Assembly: GCA_037139695.1 (NCBI GenBank)
Contig: JBAXFX010000060.1
Span: 1 to 7,403, forward strand
From: JAAXTX01 sp037139695
GTDB lineage: Bacteria; Patescibacteriota; Minisyncoccia; Moranbacterales; UBA1568
Direction: 5' to 3'
Length of the DNA: 7,403 nucleotides
In this document: one piece after another, positions 1 to 4,964 of the stretch
Layout: every line of letters begins with the position of its first letter
Numbering within the stretch: the first letter of the stretch is position 1
Translations under genes and position numbers: made by a program
The notes under the pieces: generated by a model
What the model saw: only the letters and a program-made list of their open reading frames with translations
Databases searched by the model: none
What the model was told of the DNA's origin: nothing

Positions 1-23
1 AATCCTTGAACGGAGCCTCTGAT

Positions 24-46
24 ACCTCGGGGCTCTGCCCCGAGGT
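24..46. repeat. Perfect 10-bp hairpin, REP/IS200-end-like or terminator
   Basis: Arms at 24-33 (ACCTCGGGGC) and 37-46 (GCCCCGAGGT) pair perfectly around a TCT triloop. An outer GGAGC (12-16) / GCTCC (59-63) pair may enclose it. No T-run follows, so an intrinsic terminator is less likely than a REP-like or IS200/IS605-end-like palindrome; the flanking GATAC and TGATTCATT look like such repeats from memory. The gene upstream lies outside the window, so a terminator role for it cannot be excluded. Confidence 0.55.
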
Positions 47-115
47 GATTCATTAGTTGCTCCACAACTATCGTACCCTAAAACGAGATGTCTTTTGTTA
101 GAAAGGAAATTGCAC

Positions 116-127
116 TTCAGAATGGAA
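116..127 (+). promoter_or_regulatory. Shared upstream box TTCAGAATGGAA (copy 1)
   Basis: This 12-bp box recurs exactly at 1856-1867. In both places it begins 27 bp upstream of a TTGACA -35 element. A repeated word at identical promoter spacing suggests a binding site for a common regulator or an UP-like element. No protein is known to bind it here. Confidence 0.45.
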
Positions 128-142
128 CTTAAGGGGAAGATA

Positions 143-171
143 TTGACAAAAAGTAGTGAAAATGATAGTAT
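143..171 (+). promoter_or_regulatory. Sigma-70-type promoter of fic
   Basis: TTGACA (143-148), an exact 17-bp spacer, then TAGTAT (166-171) preceded by TGA (163-165), giving an extended -10. Transcription would start near 178, leaving a leader of about 22 nt before the fic ATG at 200. The same design occurs at 1883-1911 and 4914-4942. Confidence 0.7.
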
Positions 172-199
172 TTATGTATAAATTCACTAATCTTTCGAT

Positions 200-1075
200 A
201 TGGCAATTAGTGCGCCTATCAAAGAAAATATCAGAAATCTGAAAGAGGAATATGATCGGCTCCGGAAAGGAAAGGAGTCTCTTTTGGCGATTATCGACGA
301 AGCGGAAATATCCGAGAGCGTGTATAACTCGAATGCAATCGAGAATTCGACGCTTACTCTGAAAGAGACGGAAAAGATATTACTTGAGATGGAGGTCTCG
401 AGAGATGTCAGTGTTCGCGAAGTTTTCGAAGCGAAGAATCTTGCCAGAGTAATTGAATATATCAGGAAGCGGCCCCAAGAACAGCCGATTGGCAAGGAGA
501 TGATGCTATTACTTCATCAGATGTTGATTGGAGGAATTAATGATGAATTCGCGGGCAGATTTCGTATGCCAGGCGAGTATGTCCGAGTTGGAACACATAT
601 CGCTCCGGCGCCGGAACGTGTCGGGCGTATGATTGGATCTATCATTAGCGAATATTCGCATGAGTCGTCAGAATACTTTTTGGATAAAATCGCAAAATTC
701 CATTTGGATTTTGAAACCATTCATCCCTTTTGTGACGGGAACGGCCGCATTGGACGCGTGACAATCAATTATCAATTGCTTCGAGCGGGCTTCCCGATGA
801 TTATCATTCGAAACAAGGAGAAGAAGGCCTACTATGAATCGTTTCCAATATATCGGAATGGCGGAAACACGAAACCGCTTGAGAAAATTCTCTCACTTGC
901 GCTCACCGAATCACTGCACAAGCGCATTGCTTATCTGAAAGGGGAAAATATTGTCCGTTTGTCTGAATATGTGAAACGGCAGGAGAAATCGGCCTCAGCT
1001 ATATTGAATGCCGCCCGTCGCCAGAACATCCCTGCTTTTAGGGAGAAAGGCATTTGGAAAATCGGGGTGAAATGA
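200..1075 (+). CDS. Fic-domain protein (likely AMPylase), class II, with C-terminal HTH-like domain
   Basis: Fic enzymes usually transfer AMP from ATP to hydroxyl side chains of proteins. The 291-aa product has the full catalytic motif HPFCDGNGRIGR at residues 175-186: His175 is the general base, Asp179 and Asn181 bind metal and phosphate, and the arginines hold the nucleotide. An inhibitory-helix motif SNAIEN (residues 44-49, pattern [S/T]xxxE[G/N]) lies before the Fic core, which marks class II, self-inhibited proteins. GRFR at 119-122 fits the flap region. The C-terminus (about 255-291, ending with AARRQNIPAFREKGIWKIG) looks like a small DNA-binding helix-turn-helix, so it may bind its own promoter. 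The ATG at 200 has only a weak ribosome site but fits the promoter and the Fic_N start. A NUDIX gene follows 33 bp later. No antitoxin gene is visible; the in-protein inhibitory helix may make one unnecessary. The target protein is unknown. Confidence 0.93.
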   Translation: MAISAPIKENIRNLKEEYDRLRKGKESLLAIIDEAEISESVYNSNAIENSTLTLKETEKILLEMEVSRDVSVREVFEAKNLARVIEYIRKRPQEQPIGKEMMLLLHQMLIGGINDEFAGRFRMPGEYVRVGTHIAPAPERVGRMIGSIISEYSHESSEYFLDKIAKFHLDFETIHPFCDGNGRIGRVTINYQLLRAGFPMIIIRNKEKKAYYESFPIYRNGGNTKPLEKILSLALTESLHKRIAYLKGENIVRLSEYVKRQEKSASAILNAARRQNIPAFREKGIWKIGVK

Positions 1076-1108
1076 AAGAATGACAGGTCTTTTTATCATT
1101 GAAACGTT

Positions 1109-1678
1109 ATGGCCGATCATCTGGTGGACATCGTGAACGAGCGTGACGAGGTTGTCGGCTCGGATCTCAAAAGCCGAAAGGCGGAACTCGGGTTCATATC
1201 CCGCGCGTCGGCCGTGTTTCTGCATGATTCCGAGGGGAATATCGTGGTGTGCAAGCGTGCCCCGCACAAGAAGTTCTCTCCAAACCTGTATGACTTGGCC
1301 GCGGTCGGAAGCGTATGTGCGGGGGAAACGTACGAAGAAGCCGCCCGGCGCGAACTCCTGGAGGAAGTCGGCATTATCTGCGACCTAACGCTCCTCGACG
1401 TCCATTATCAGGAAGCCATCGAAGGCGGTGCTATGATGCGGCATTTCTGCGGAATCTTTCTCGGTCGTTCGGATGAGGAACCGAGACTCAATGATGAACT
1501 TTCCAGCTGGAAAAAACTTTCCTTTCAGCAATTAGTTGATGATCTTTCAAACGAACCGGATTCATATTGTCCCGGTTTAGTAAACGACTTCCGACACGTA
1601 GAGGAGAAACTCAGCCGTCACTTCGCGAAAGGAAAATCCAAATATGATGATTTCGATTTCATGAGCCGCCGTTTCTAA
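1109..1678 (+). CDS. NUDIX hydrolase, IDI/YfcD-like
   Basis: NUDIX hydrolases cleave a nucleoside diphosphate linked to another moiety, using Mg2+. The 189-aa product has a complete Nudix box at residues 67-89 (G-x5-E-x7-RELLEEVGI), with the metal-binding glutamates Glu82, Glu85 and Glu86. The N-terminus (VDIVNERDEVVG) and the following strand with VVCKRAPHKKFSPNLYD resemble the isopentenyl-diphosphate isomerase-like/YfcD branch rather than MutT. True IDI activity is not claimed, since the extra catalytic Cys/Glu set was not established. The start is chosen because VDIVNE is the family's usual beginning; the ribosome site is weak. It lies 33 bp behind fic on the same strand with no terminator between, so the two probably share a transcript. 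Length is normal. The substrate cannot be read from sequence. Confidence 0.9.
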   Translation: MADHLVDIVNERDEVVGSDLKSRKAELGFISRASAVFLHDSEGNIVVCKRAPHKKFSPNLYDLAAVGSVCAGETYEEAARRELLEEVGIICDLTLLDVHYQEAIEGGAMMRHFCGIFLGRSDEEPRLNDELSSWKKLSFQQLVDDLSNEPDSYCPGLVNDFRHVEEKLSRHFAKGKSKYDDFDFMSRRF

Positions 1679-1703
1679 GTGTAGATCTTTTTGTATTAAT
1701 ACT

Positions 1704-1823
1704 GATATTAAACCGTTCCGCGTCGCGCTTGTAGAATCCAAAAATGCCGCCGACGCGGAACGGATCGTAGCGGAGTTTCTCTTGTCGGTAGGAGAGGAAA
1801 TACGACGGTCGGTGATGGAATAG
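1704..1823 (+). pseudogene. Possible C-terminal remnant of a decayed gene
   Basis: One frame reads about 39 codons from GAT at 1704 to TAG at 1821-1823, giving a protein-like, helical stretch (VALVESKNAADAERIVAEF then LLSVGEEIRRSVME). There is no ATG, GTG or TTG that would start it sensibly, and upstream the frame runs back into the NUDIX gene. It may be the tail of a deleted gene or chance. The family was not recognised. Confidence 0.25.
1713..1763. repeat. 13-bp perfect inverted repeat
   Basis: CCGTTCCGCGTCG (1713-1725) is the exact reverse complement of 1751-1763, with a 25-nt loop. It sits 35 bp behind the NUDIX stop. No T-run follows, so it is not a classic terminator; it could still block 3' exonucleases or mark a repeat. 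It overlaps the possible gene remnant. Confidence 0.6.
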
Positions 1824-1855
1824 GACAAAAATCCCTTGTCTGTGGAAAAATACGT

Positions 1856-1867
1856 TTCAGAATGGAA
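1856..1867 (+). promoter_or_regulatory. Shared upstream box TTCAGAATGGAA (copy 2)
   Basis: Identical to 116-127 and again starting 27 bp before the -35 hexamer. It precedes the DGR target-gene promoter and suggests shared control with fic. The mnmA promoter lacks it. Confidence 0.45.
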
Positions 1868-1882
1868 TTCAGTTGTGAGCGT

Positions 1883-1911
1883 TTGACAGAAAAAGAAAAG
1901 TATGCTACCAT
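1883..1911 (+). promoter_or_regulatory. Strong promoter of the DGR target gene
   Basis: TTGACA (1883-1888), a 17-bp spacer, then TACCAT (1906-1911) with an extended TGC (1903-1905). Transcription would start near 1918, giving a leader of about 195 nt before the ATG at 2113. Confidence 0.75.
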
Positions 1912-1999
1912 ATCGATTCAGTATCTTGAAAAAAGTCTTGTGATATTCGCGGTCTCGATGTGGCCTGAGGGGCTCAAAGACGGTCTTTTCTTGGTTGCT

Positions 2000-2098
2000 C
2001 GGTCATAGCCATGAGTTCTGAAGCCGTTTCAGCATTCCTGGCTATGACCGCCGATTGATTTTCAATCGGAGTCCACTGGCAAGGTGGCACATGTGCCA
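2000..2098 (+). promoter_or_regulatory. Structured 5' leader of the DGR target gene
   Basis: Three dyads follow one another. A 12-bp perfect stem, CGGTCATAGCCA (2000-2011) with 2039-2050, holds an inner CTGAA/TTCAG hairpin (2018-2022/2028-2032). An 8-bp stem with a TTT loop follows (2051-2058/2062-2069). The 14-bp palindrome TGGCACATGTGCCA (2085-2098) ends just before the ribosome site. The element may be a cis-acting RNA controlling translation, an RNA stabiliser, or DNA operators. It matches no riboswitch class I recognise. Confidence 0.55.
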
Positions 2099-2100
2099 AA

Positions 2101-2106
2101 AAGGAG
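2101..2106 (+). promoter_or_regulatory. Strong ribosome binding site of the target gene
   Basis: AAGGAG lies 6 nt before the ATG at 2113. It is the best Shine-Dalgarno sequence in the window; fic and the NUDIX gene have weak ones. This suggests high expression of the variable protein and fixes its start. Confidence 0.8.
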
Positions 2107-2112
2107 CTCGAC

Positions 2113-2772
2113 ATGTCGAACTACAAAGAAGGTCAGATTCACATGGTGTCGGATGCCCTTGAGCAAAAGGGCGAGTTTACTCCGGATGATATGACGCTGC
2201 TCGGACAGGCGACCCCGGAGCAGTTGAAGTCAGTCCGCGGGTATCTGCGCGGGACGCACGGAATCATCAAAAGGGATTATCGCGGCTTTACGGAAACCGC
2301 TCTCCTCAGCCCCGATACGACGTTTTTCGCATCTGGCAAAGGTGAACTTGATGAGGATGCGTTTTTCCAGAGCAGGGAAGGAGAGATCTGGGTGTCGCCT
2401 TCCTTCCGGAAGAGGTTCGGGCGCACGTTCCGGAAAAGCCAGGCCTCCAACAGGAGGTACGTCGCGTGCGAGCTCAAACAAAACGCGAGCGACACCGATA
2501 TAAGGGCGAATTTGCCGGTGTCCCACCTCTCGAAACTCGGCGACATCGCGCGTTTCATCAAGGCACAGCGAGGCGGAAAGAAGGGCGTCCTGCTTAATAA
2601 CGGGCTCGCGAACATCTTCTACGTCGAAGACGAAAACGGTCAGGTGTTCGCGGTGCTTGTCGGCTGGGGCTCCGGCGGTCGCACGTGGTACGTCTACGAC
2701 TGGAGGCTTGACGAGGATGGCGACTGGCTTGCCGGCCGTCAGGTTCTCTGTCCTGGCAACGCGGTACTTTGA
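2113..2772 (+). CDS. DGR target protein with C-terminal hypervariable region
   Basis: This 219-aa protein is the diversified product of the DGR. Residues 178-215 are encoded by the variable repeat, so the protein ends four residues after it. Compared with the template, 11 residues have changed: 182, 184, 186, 188, 189, 193, 195, 198, 202, 206 and 209. The fixed frame between them (W185, W192, DW at 196-197, LD at 199-200, GDW at 203-205, AG at 207-208, QVL at 210-212) resembles the C-terminal ligand-binding part of C-type-lectin-like DGR proteins, in which variable side chains sit on a rigid scaffold. The N-terminus (about 1-50, QIHMVSDALEQKG then TPDDMTLLGQATPEQLKSV) is helical and unassigned. 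No signal peptide or membrane segment is visible, so surface export is not supported by this sequence. It has its own promoter, long leader, strong ribosome site and terminator. The ligand is unknown. Confidence 0.95.
   Translation: MSNYKEGQIHMVSDALEQKGEFTPDDMTLLGQATPEQLKSVRGYLRGTHGIIKRDYRGFTETALLSPDTTFFASGKGELDEDAFFQSREGEIWVSPSFRKRFGRTFRKSQASNRRYVACELKQNASDTDIRANLPVSHLSKLGDIARFIKAQRGGKKGVLLNNGLANIFYVEDENGQVFAVLVGWGSGGRTWYVYDWRLDEDGDWLAGRQVLCPGNAVL
2644..2757 (+). repeat. DGR variable repeat (VR)
   Basis: 114 bp, in frame as 38 codons at the 3' end of the target gene, aligned without gaps to 3286-3399. The 16 differences all fall on template adenines: 9 A to G, 4 A to T, 3 A to C. They hit 11 codons and every one changes the residue. 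Similarity stops sharply on both sides. The last 15 bp (2743-2757) contain no adenine in the template and end where the repeats diverge, as expected for the homing-initiation (IMH) site. Confidence 0.97.
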
Positions 2773-2777
2773 ACCTC

Positions 2778-2805
2778 GGTCCGTTGGTCAAAAGACCCTT
2801 GGACC
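2778..2805. promoter_or_regulatory. Hairpin just downstream of the VR (likely homing stem-loop)
   Basis: GGTCC and GGTC pair with GACC and GGACC around an AAAA tetraloop, with a 3-nt internal loop. It starts 20 bp behind the VR and 6 nt behind the target stop codon. Characterised DGRs have a short stem with a 4-nt loop at this place, which stimulates retrohoming. It stands apart from the terminator that follows. Confidence 0.6.
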
Positions 2806-2816
2806 CTTTGTCTCTT

Positions 2817-2859
2817 GGACCCCTGGAACTGTAAATAGTTTCCGGGGTCCTTTTGTTTT
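2817..2859 (+). terminator. Rho-independent terminator of the target gene
   Basis: Arms 2817-2829 and 2838-2850 form 12 of 13 pairs (one T/C mismatch, one G-T wobble) around an 8-nt loop, followed by TTTTGTTTT at 2851-2859. It ends the target transcript and separates it from the template region. Confidence 0.85.
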
Positions 2860-3053
2860 GATACAATACAAGCGGTATGTTGGAAATTTCTTTCGGTTAC
2901 GGCTGAAAGGTCAGGATACCGGGAATGAATCGTGCTGGAGTAGTCGCGTCCGCTGCCTGCGGATTCGACTAGCGCGCCGCTTCGTTTTCAAAAAATTACA
3001 TGCGTTGGTGTCTCGGACCGGTGGACTTTGAGGTCCCGCATACGATACAACCC
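2860..3053. other. Non-coding spacer between terminator and foldback element
   Basis: No convincing gene is present; open frames here are out-of-frame run-ons of the target gene. It holds one compound hairpin, TAGTCG (2941-2946) with CGACTA (2966-2971) around TCCGC (2949-2953) / GCGGA (2959-2963), 11 pairs in all. No T-run follows. No promoter for the template RNA was found here with confidence. Confidence 0.5.
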
Positions 3054-3243
3054 TAAGTATCTATCTCAAATCTCAACGCGCATATAAGCCAAAAAATCCG
3101 CTTGCCGGCTGAAATCCGAAAATCTCGGCTACAAACCATTCAAAACTCGTCAGGTTACGACAGTAGCCCTCTCTCCTTTCTCATGGTTTTCGCGCGAAAT
3201 TTTCGGATTTACAGCTCGACATGAGATTTGAGATAGATACTAA
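3054..3243. mobile_element. MITE-like foldback element with TAA flanks
   Basis: Nineteen-bp perfect terminal inverted repeats (GTATCTATCTCAAATCTCA at 3057-3075 and its complement at 3222-3240) are flanked on both sides by TAA (3054-3056, 3241-3243), a likely 3-bp target duplication. Nested inside are AAATCCGAAAAT (3112-3123) with 3199-3210, and AAACCAT (3133-3139) with 3183-3189. The 184-bp element encodes no protein. Its left 79 bp recur at 7319-7397. It lies between the target gene and the template repeat, 42 bp before the latter. The source transposase is not in the window; a TNA-type duplication occurs in some IS5-family groups, but the link is speculative. Confidence 0.75.
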
Positions 3244-3285
3244 GAGTATTCGAAGGGTGGTGGCACGGATGGTCCGAGGCACGGA

Positions 3286-3399
3286 GTGTTCGCGGTGAAT
3301 GTCAACTGGAACTCCGACGATCGCACGTGGAACGTCAACGACTGGAAGCTTGACGAGAATGGCGACTGGAATGCCGGCAATCAGGTTCTCTGTCCTGGC
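3286..3399 (+). repeat. DGR template repeat (TR)
   Basis: The invariant donor copy of the VR. If read in the VR frame it is packed with AAT/AAC codons at the 11 positions that vary in the target, the usual TR design because mutating AAY reaches many amino acids and no stop. It has 26 adenines, 16 substituted in the present VR. Template RNA probably reads rightward from here. The open frame across it is not a gene. A direct repeat GGCACGGA (3262-3269, 3278-3285) abuts its left edge. Confidence 0.96.
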
Positions 3400-3422
3400 C
3401 ACGCATACGATTTCTCTCGTCT

Positions 3423-3761
3423 TCAGGGCGAGAGTTTTGCTTCCAGGCCTTTTATCCAACCGCCGAGCATCCGCCCGATCTCATTGAGCTCCGCGGAAAG
3501 AGCCGAGTATTTTTTCGTATCGATCAGTTTGTTCTCCCAGCCGATTTGTAGGAAGAATTTGAGAAGGTCAAGCTTGCCACTTCCGGCAACGAGGTAGCGG
3601 ATCTTCTCTTCCGGTTTCATGTATTGTGCACGGAAGATAATCTCCAGTATCTCAAGAAAAAGTCTGTCGATTTTTCCTCCGAACGTATACCGATGAAGTT
3701 TTGGAATATGTGCGACCGTGCCTTGCCACACTTGATAAACAGCCTTGAGTCGTTGCAACAA
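3423..3761 (-). CDS. avd: DGR accessory variability determinant (Avd), four-helix-bundle protein
   Basis: Avd forms a small basic four-helix barrel, pentameric in the BPP-1 system, that binds reverse transcriptase and nucleic acid and is needed for mutagenic cDNA synthesis. The 112-aa frame shows the family pattern: HRYTFGGKIDRLFLEILEII near residues 23-42, then a helix rich in K/L, and the hallmark NEIGRMLGGWIKGL at 93-106. The only start in this frame is TTG at 3761. A better N-terminus begins at ATG 3799: it would read MSSSNTPPP, then AVLPLLQRLK joining this frame, if the C-run (10 G on the plus strand, 3774-3783) had 11 or 8 bases. So the gene is either disrupted, phase-variable, or affected by a one-base sequence error. 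It is encoded opposite to the RT and template, which is unusual. The stop lies 24 bp from the TR edge. Confidence 0.88.
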   Translation of the reverse strand: MLQRLKAVYQVWQGTVAHIPKLHRYTFGGKIDRLFLEILEIIFRAQYMKPEEKIRYLVAGSGKLDLLKFFLQIGWENKLIDTKKYSALSAELNEIGRMLGGWIKGLEAKLSP

Positions 3762-3773
3762 GGGAAGAACTGC

Positions 3774-3783
3774 GGGGGGGGGG
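3774..3783. repeat. 10-G homopolymer at the avd 5' end
   Basis: Ten consecutive G on the plus strand. The tract separates the ATG at 3799 (minus) from the avd frame by one base. Such tracts slip in replication and also cause sequencing and assembly errors. Confidence 0.9.
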
Positions 3784-3904
3784 TATTCGAGGAAGACATA
3801 CGGAAAAAGTAAGATTATCGGACGATTATCATCATATCATTTCTTCCGAAAATCTCCTCGAAGCCTGGGGAGAATTCATCCATGGAAAACACAAACGGAA
3901 AGAC

Positions 3905-4816
3905 GTGGCGGAGTTTGAGCTTCATCTTGCGGATAACATTCTTTCGATACACGAGGCGCTGGTCCGAAAAACGTATCGACACTCTTGTTACGAATCATTC
4001 AATATCTCGGATCCGAAGCCGAGGAATATCCACAAGGCGCGAGTGAAAGACCGGGTGGTGCATCGGGCCGTGTGCCGTGTTTTGTACCCGTTCTTCGACC
4101 GGCTGTTCATCGCCGATTCGTACTCTTGTCGAAAGGACAAAGGGATTCACAAGGCGCTCGATCGTTTCCGAAGTTTCACTCGAAAGGCATCTCGAAACAA
4201 TACGCGTACAGTGTGGGTGCTGAAATGCGATGTGAGGAAGTTTTTTGCCTCGATCAATCAGGATATCTTGATTAGCATTCTGAATGAGTATATTCCGGAC
4301 CGTGATATCCTCGGACTGCTTGAGGGAATTATCCGGAGTTTTCATACGGAGCATGGGAAAGGCTTGCCACTCGGCAATCTGACTTCCCAACTTCTGGTAA
4401 ACGTCTATATGAACGAGTTCGATCAGTTTATGAAACATCGGGTACAAGCAAAATATTATATACGCTACGCCGATGATTTCGTGATATTTTCGGATGATAA
4501 ATCCGGGTTGGAAACCATGCTCTCGGAGATACGTGTTTTTCTTGATTCACGCCTCGGTCTCACGCTCCATCCTGATAAGGTATCCATCACGACGGTCGCT
4601 TCCGGCGTAGACTTCCTCGGATGGGTACACTTTCCGGACCATCGGGTATTGCGAACCGTTACCAAAAACAGAGCCTTTCGGAATATGCGCGAGAAAGAGG
4701 GTGCTCAAAATACGGTGACGTCCTATATAGGCTTACTGCGACATGGCAATGCGTACAAGATACGGAATCGGATTGAGGCGCTATACGACAATGAGAATCG
4801 GTTATCTGAACGATAA
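3905..4816 (+). CDS. DGR reverse transcriptase
   Basis: RNA-dependent DNA polymerase that copies the template RNA and misincorporates at adenines. Counting from GTG 3905 (303 aa): the Asp motif LKCDVRKFF at 107-115 (Asp109), the DGR-typical GLPLGNLTSQ at 153-162 where retroviral enzymes have a QG motif, the active site YADD at 188-191, and VDFLGW at 235-240. Length, the DPKPRNIHKARVKDRVVH segment (36-53) and the lack of group II intron maturase or endonuclease domains fit the DGR family. Homology clearly starts earlier: in frame upstream, from about 3827, one reads YHHIISSENLLEAWGEFIHG, then KHKRKDV, which is the usual DGR-RT N-terminus. No ATG, GTG or TTG precedes it in frame; ACG at 3800, with GAGGA 6 nt before it, is the best-placed candidate. 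GTG 3905 would lose that helix, so the true start is uncertain. Confidence 0.95.
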   Translation: MAEFELHLADNILSIHEALVRKTYRHSCYESFNISDPKPRNIHKARVKDRVVHRAVCRVLYPFFDRLFIADSYSCRKDKGIHKALDRFRSFTRKASRNNTRTVWVLKCDVRKFFASINQDILISILNEYIPDRDILGLLEGIIRSFHTEHGKGLPLGNLTSQLLVNVYMNEFDQFMKHRVQAKYYIRYADDFVIFSDDKSGLETMLSEIRVFLDSRLGLTLHPDKVSITTVASGVDFLGWVHFPDHRVLRTVTKNRAFRNMREKEGAQNTVTSYIGLLRHGNAYKIRNRIEALYDNENRLSER

Positions 4817-4913
4817 TTTTTGAAGGGTACGGAATACTCGTACGGTTCATAGTCAGATACAATACTTTTGCCAGATCCGTTTTATCGGATATTTTGACTT
4901 TTTGAAAATGATA

Positions 4914-4942
4914 ATGACAATTTTATCGTGTCGTGCTACTAT
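4914..4942 (+). promoter_or_regulatory. Promoter of mnmA (and probably mutY)
   Basis: ATGACA (4914-4919), a 17-bp spacer, then TACTAT (4937-4942) with extended TGC (4934-4936). The -10 region TGCTACTAT is one base from the TGCTACCAT of the target-gene promoter. Transcription would start near 4949, about 16 nt before the ATG. Confidence 0.7.
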
Positions 4943-4964
4943 TCCCATTCAATAACGGAACCAC

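Larger units (their letters stand above)
1883..4816 (+). mobile_element. Diversity-generating retroelement (DGR), complete cassette
   Basis: All expected parts are visible: a target gene with a 3'-terminal variable repeat (2644-2757), a matching template repeat (3286-3399), an Avd-type accessory gene (3423-3761, minus strand) and a DGR-type reverse transcriptase (3905-4816). The two repeats differ only where the template has adenine. In known DGRs (Bordetella phage BPP-1 is the model) RT plus Avd make error-prone cDNA from template RNA, and this replaces the variable repeat while the template stays unchanged. DGRs are not self-transposing. The cassette edges given here are the target promoter and the RT stop. 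Confidence 0.96.

Noticed and set aside
1713..1780. Inverted repeat as terminator of the fic-NUDIX transcript
   Set aside because: A 25-nt loop and no T-run after the stem make an intrinsic terminator unlikely.
2657..3031. 124-aa plus-strand open frame overlapping the end of the target gene
   Set aside because: It is an out-of-frame run through the VR and terminator; the VR frame of the target gene is fixed by the TR comparison.
3286..3597. 103-aa open frame starting in the TR
   Set aside because: The TR keeps the target frame, so a frame there is expected. It has no ribosome site, and downstream it is antisense to avd.
3624..3812. 62-aa plus-strand open frame before the RT
   Set aside because: Antisense to avd and without DGR-RT similarity; relevant only if the G tract is really 11 bases long.
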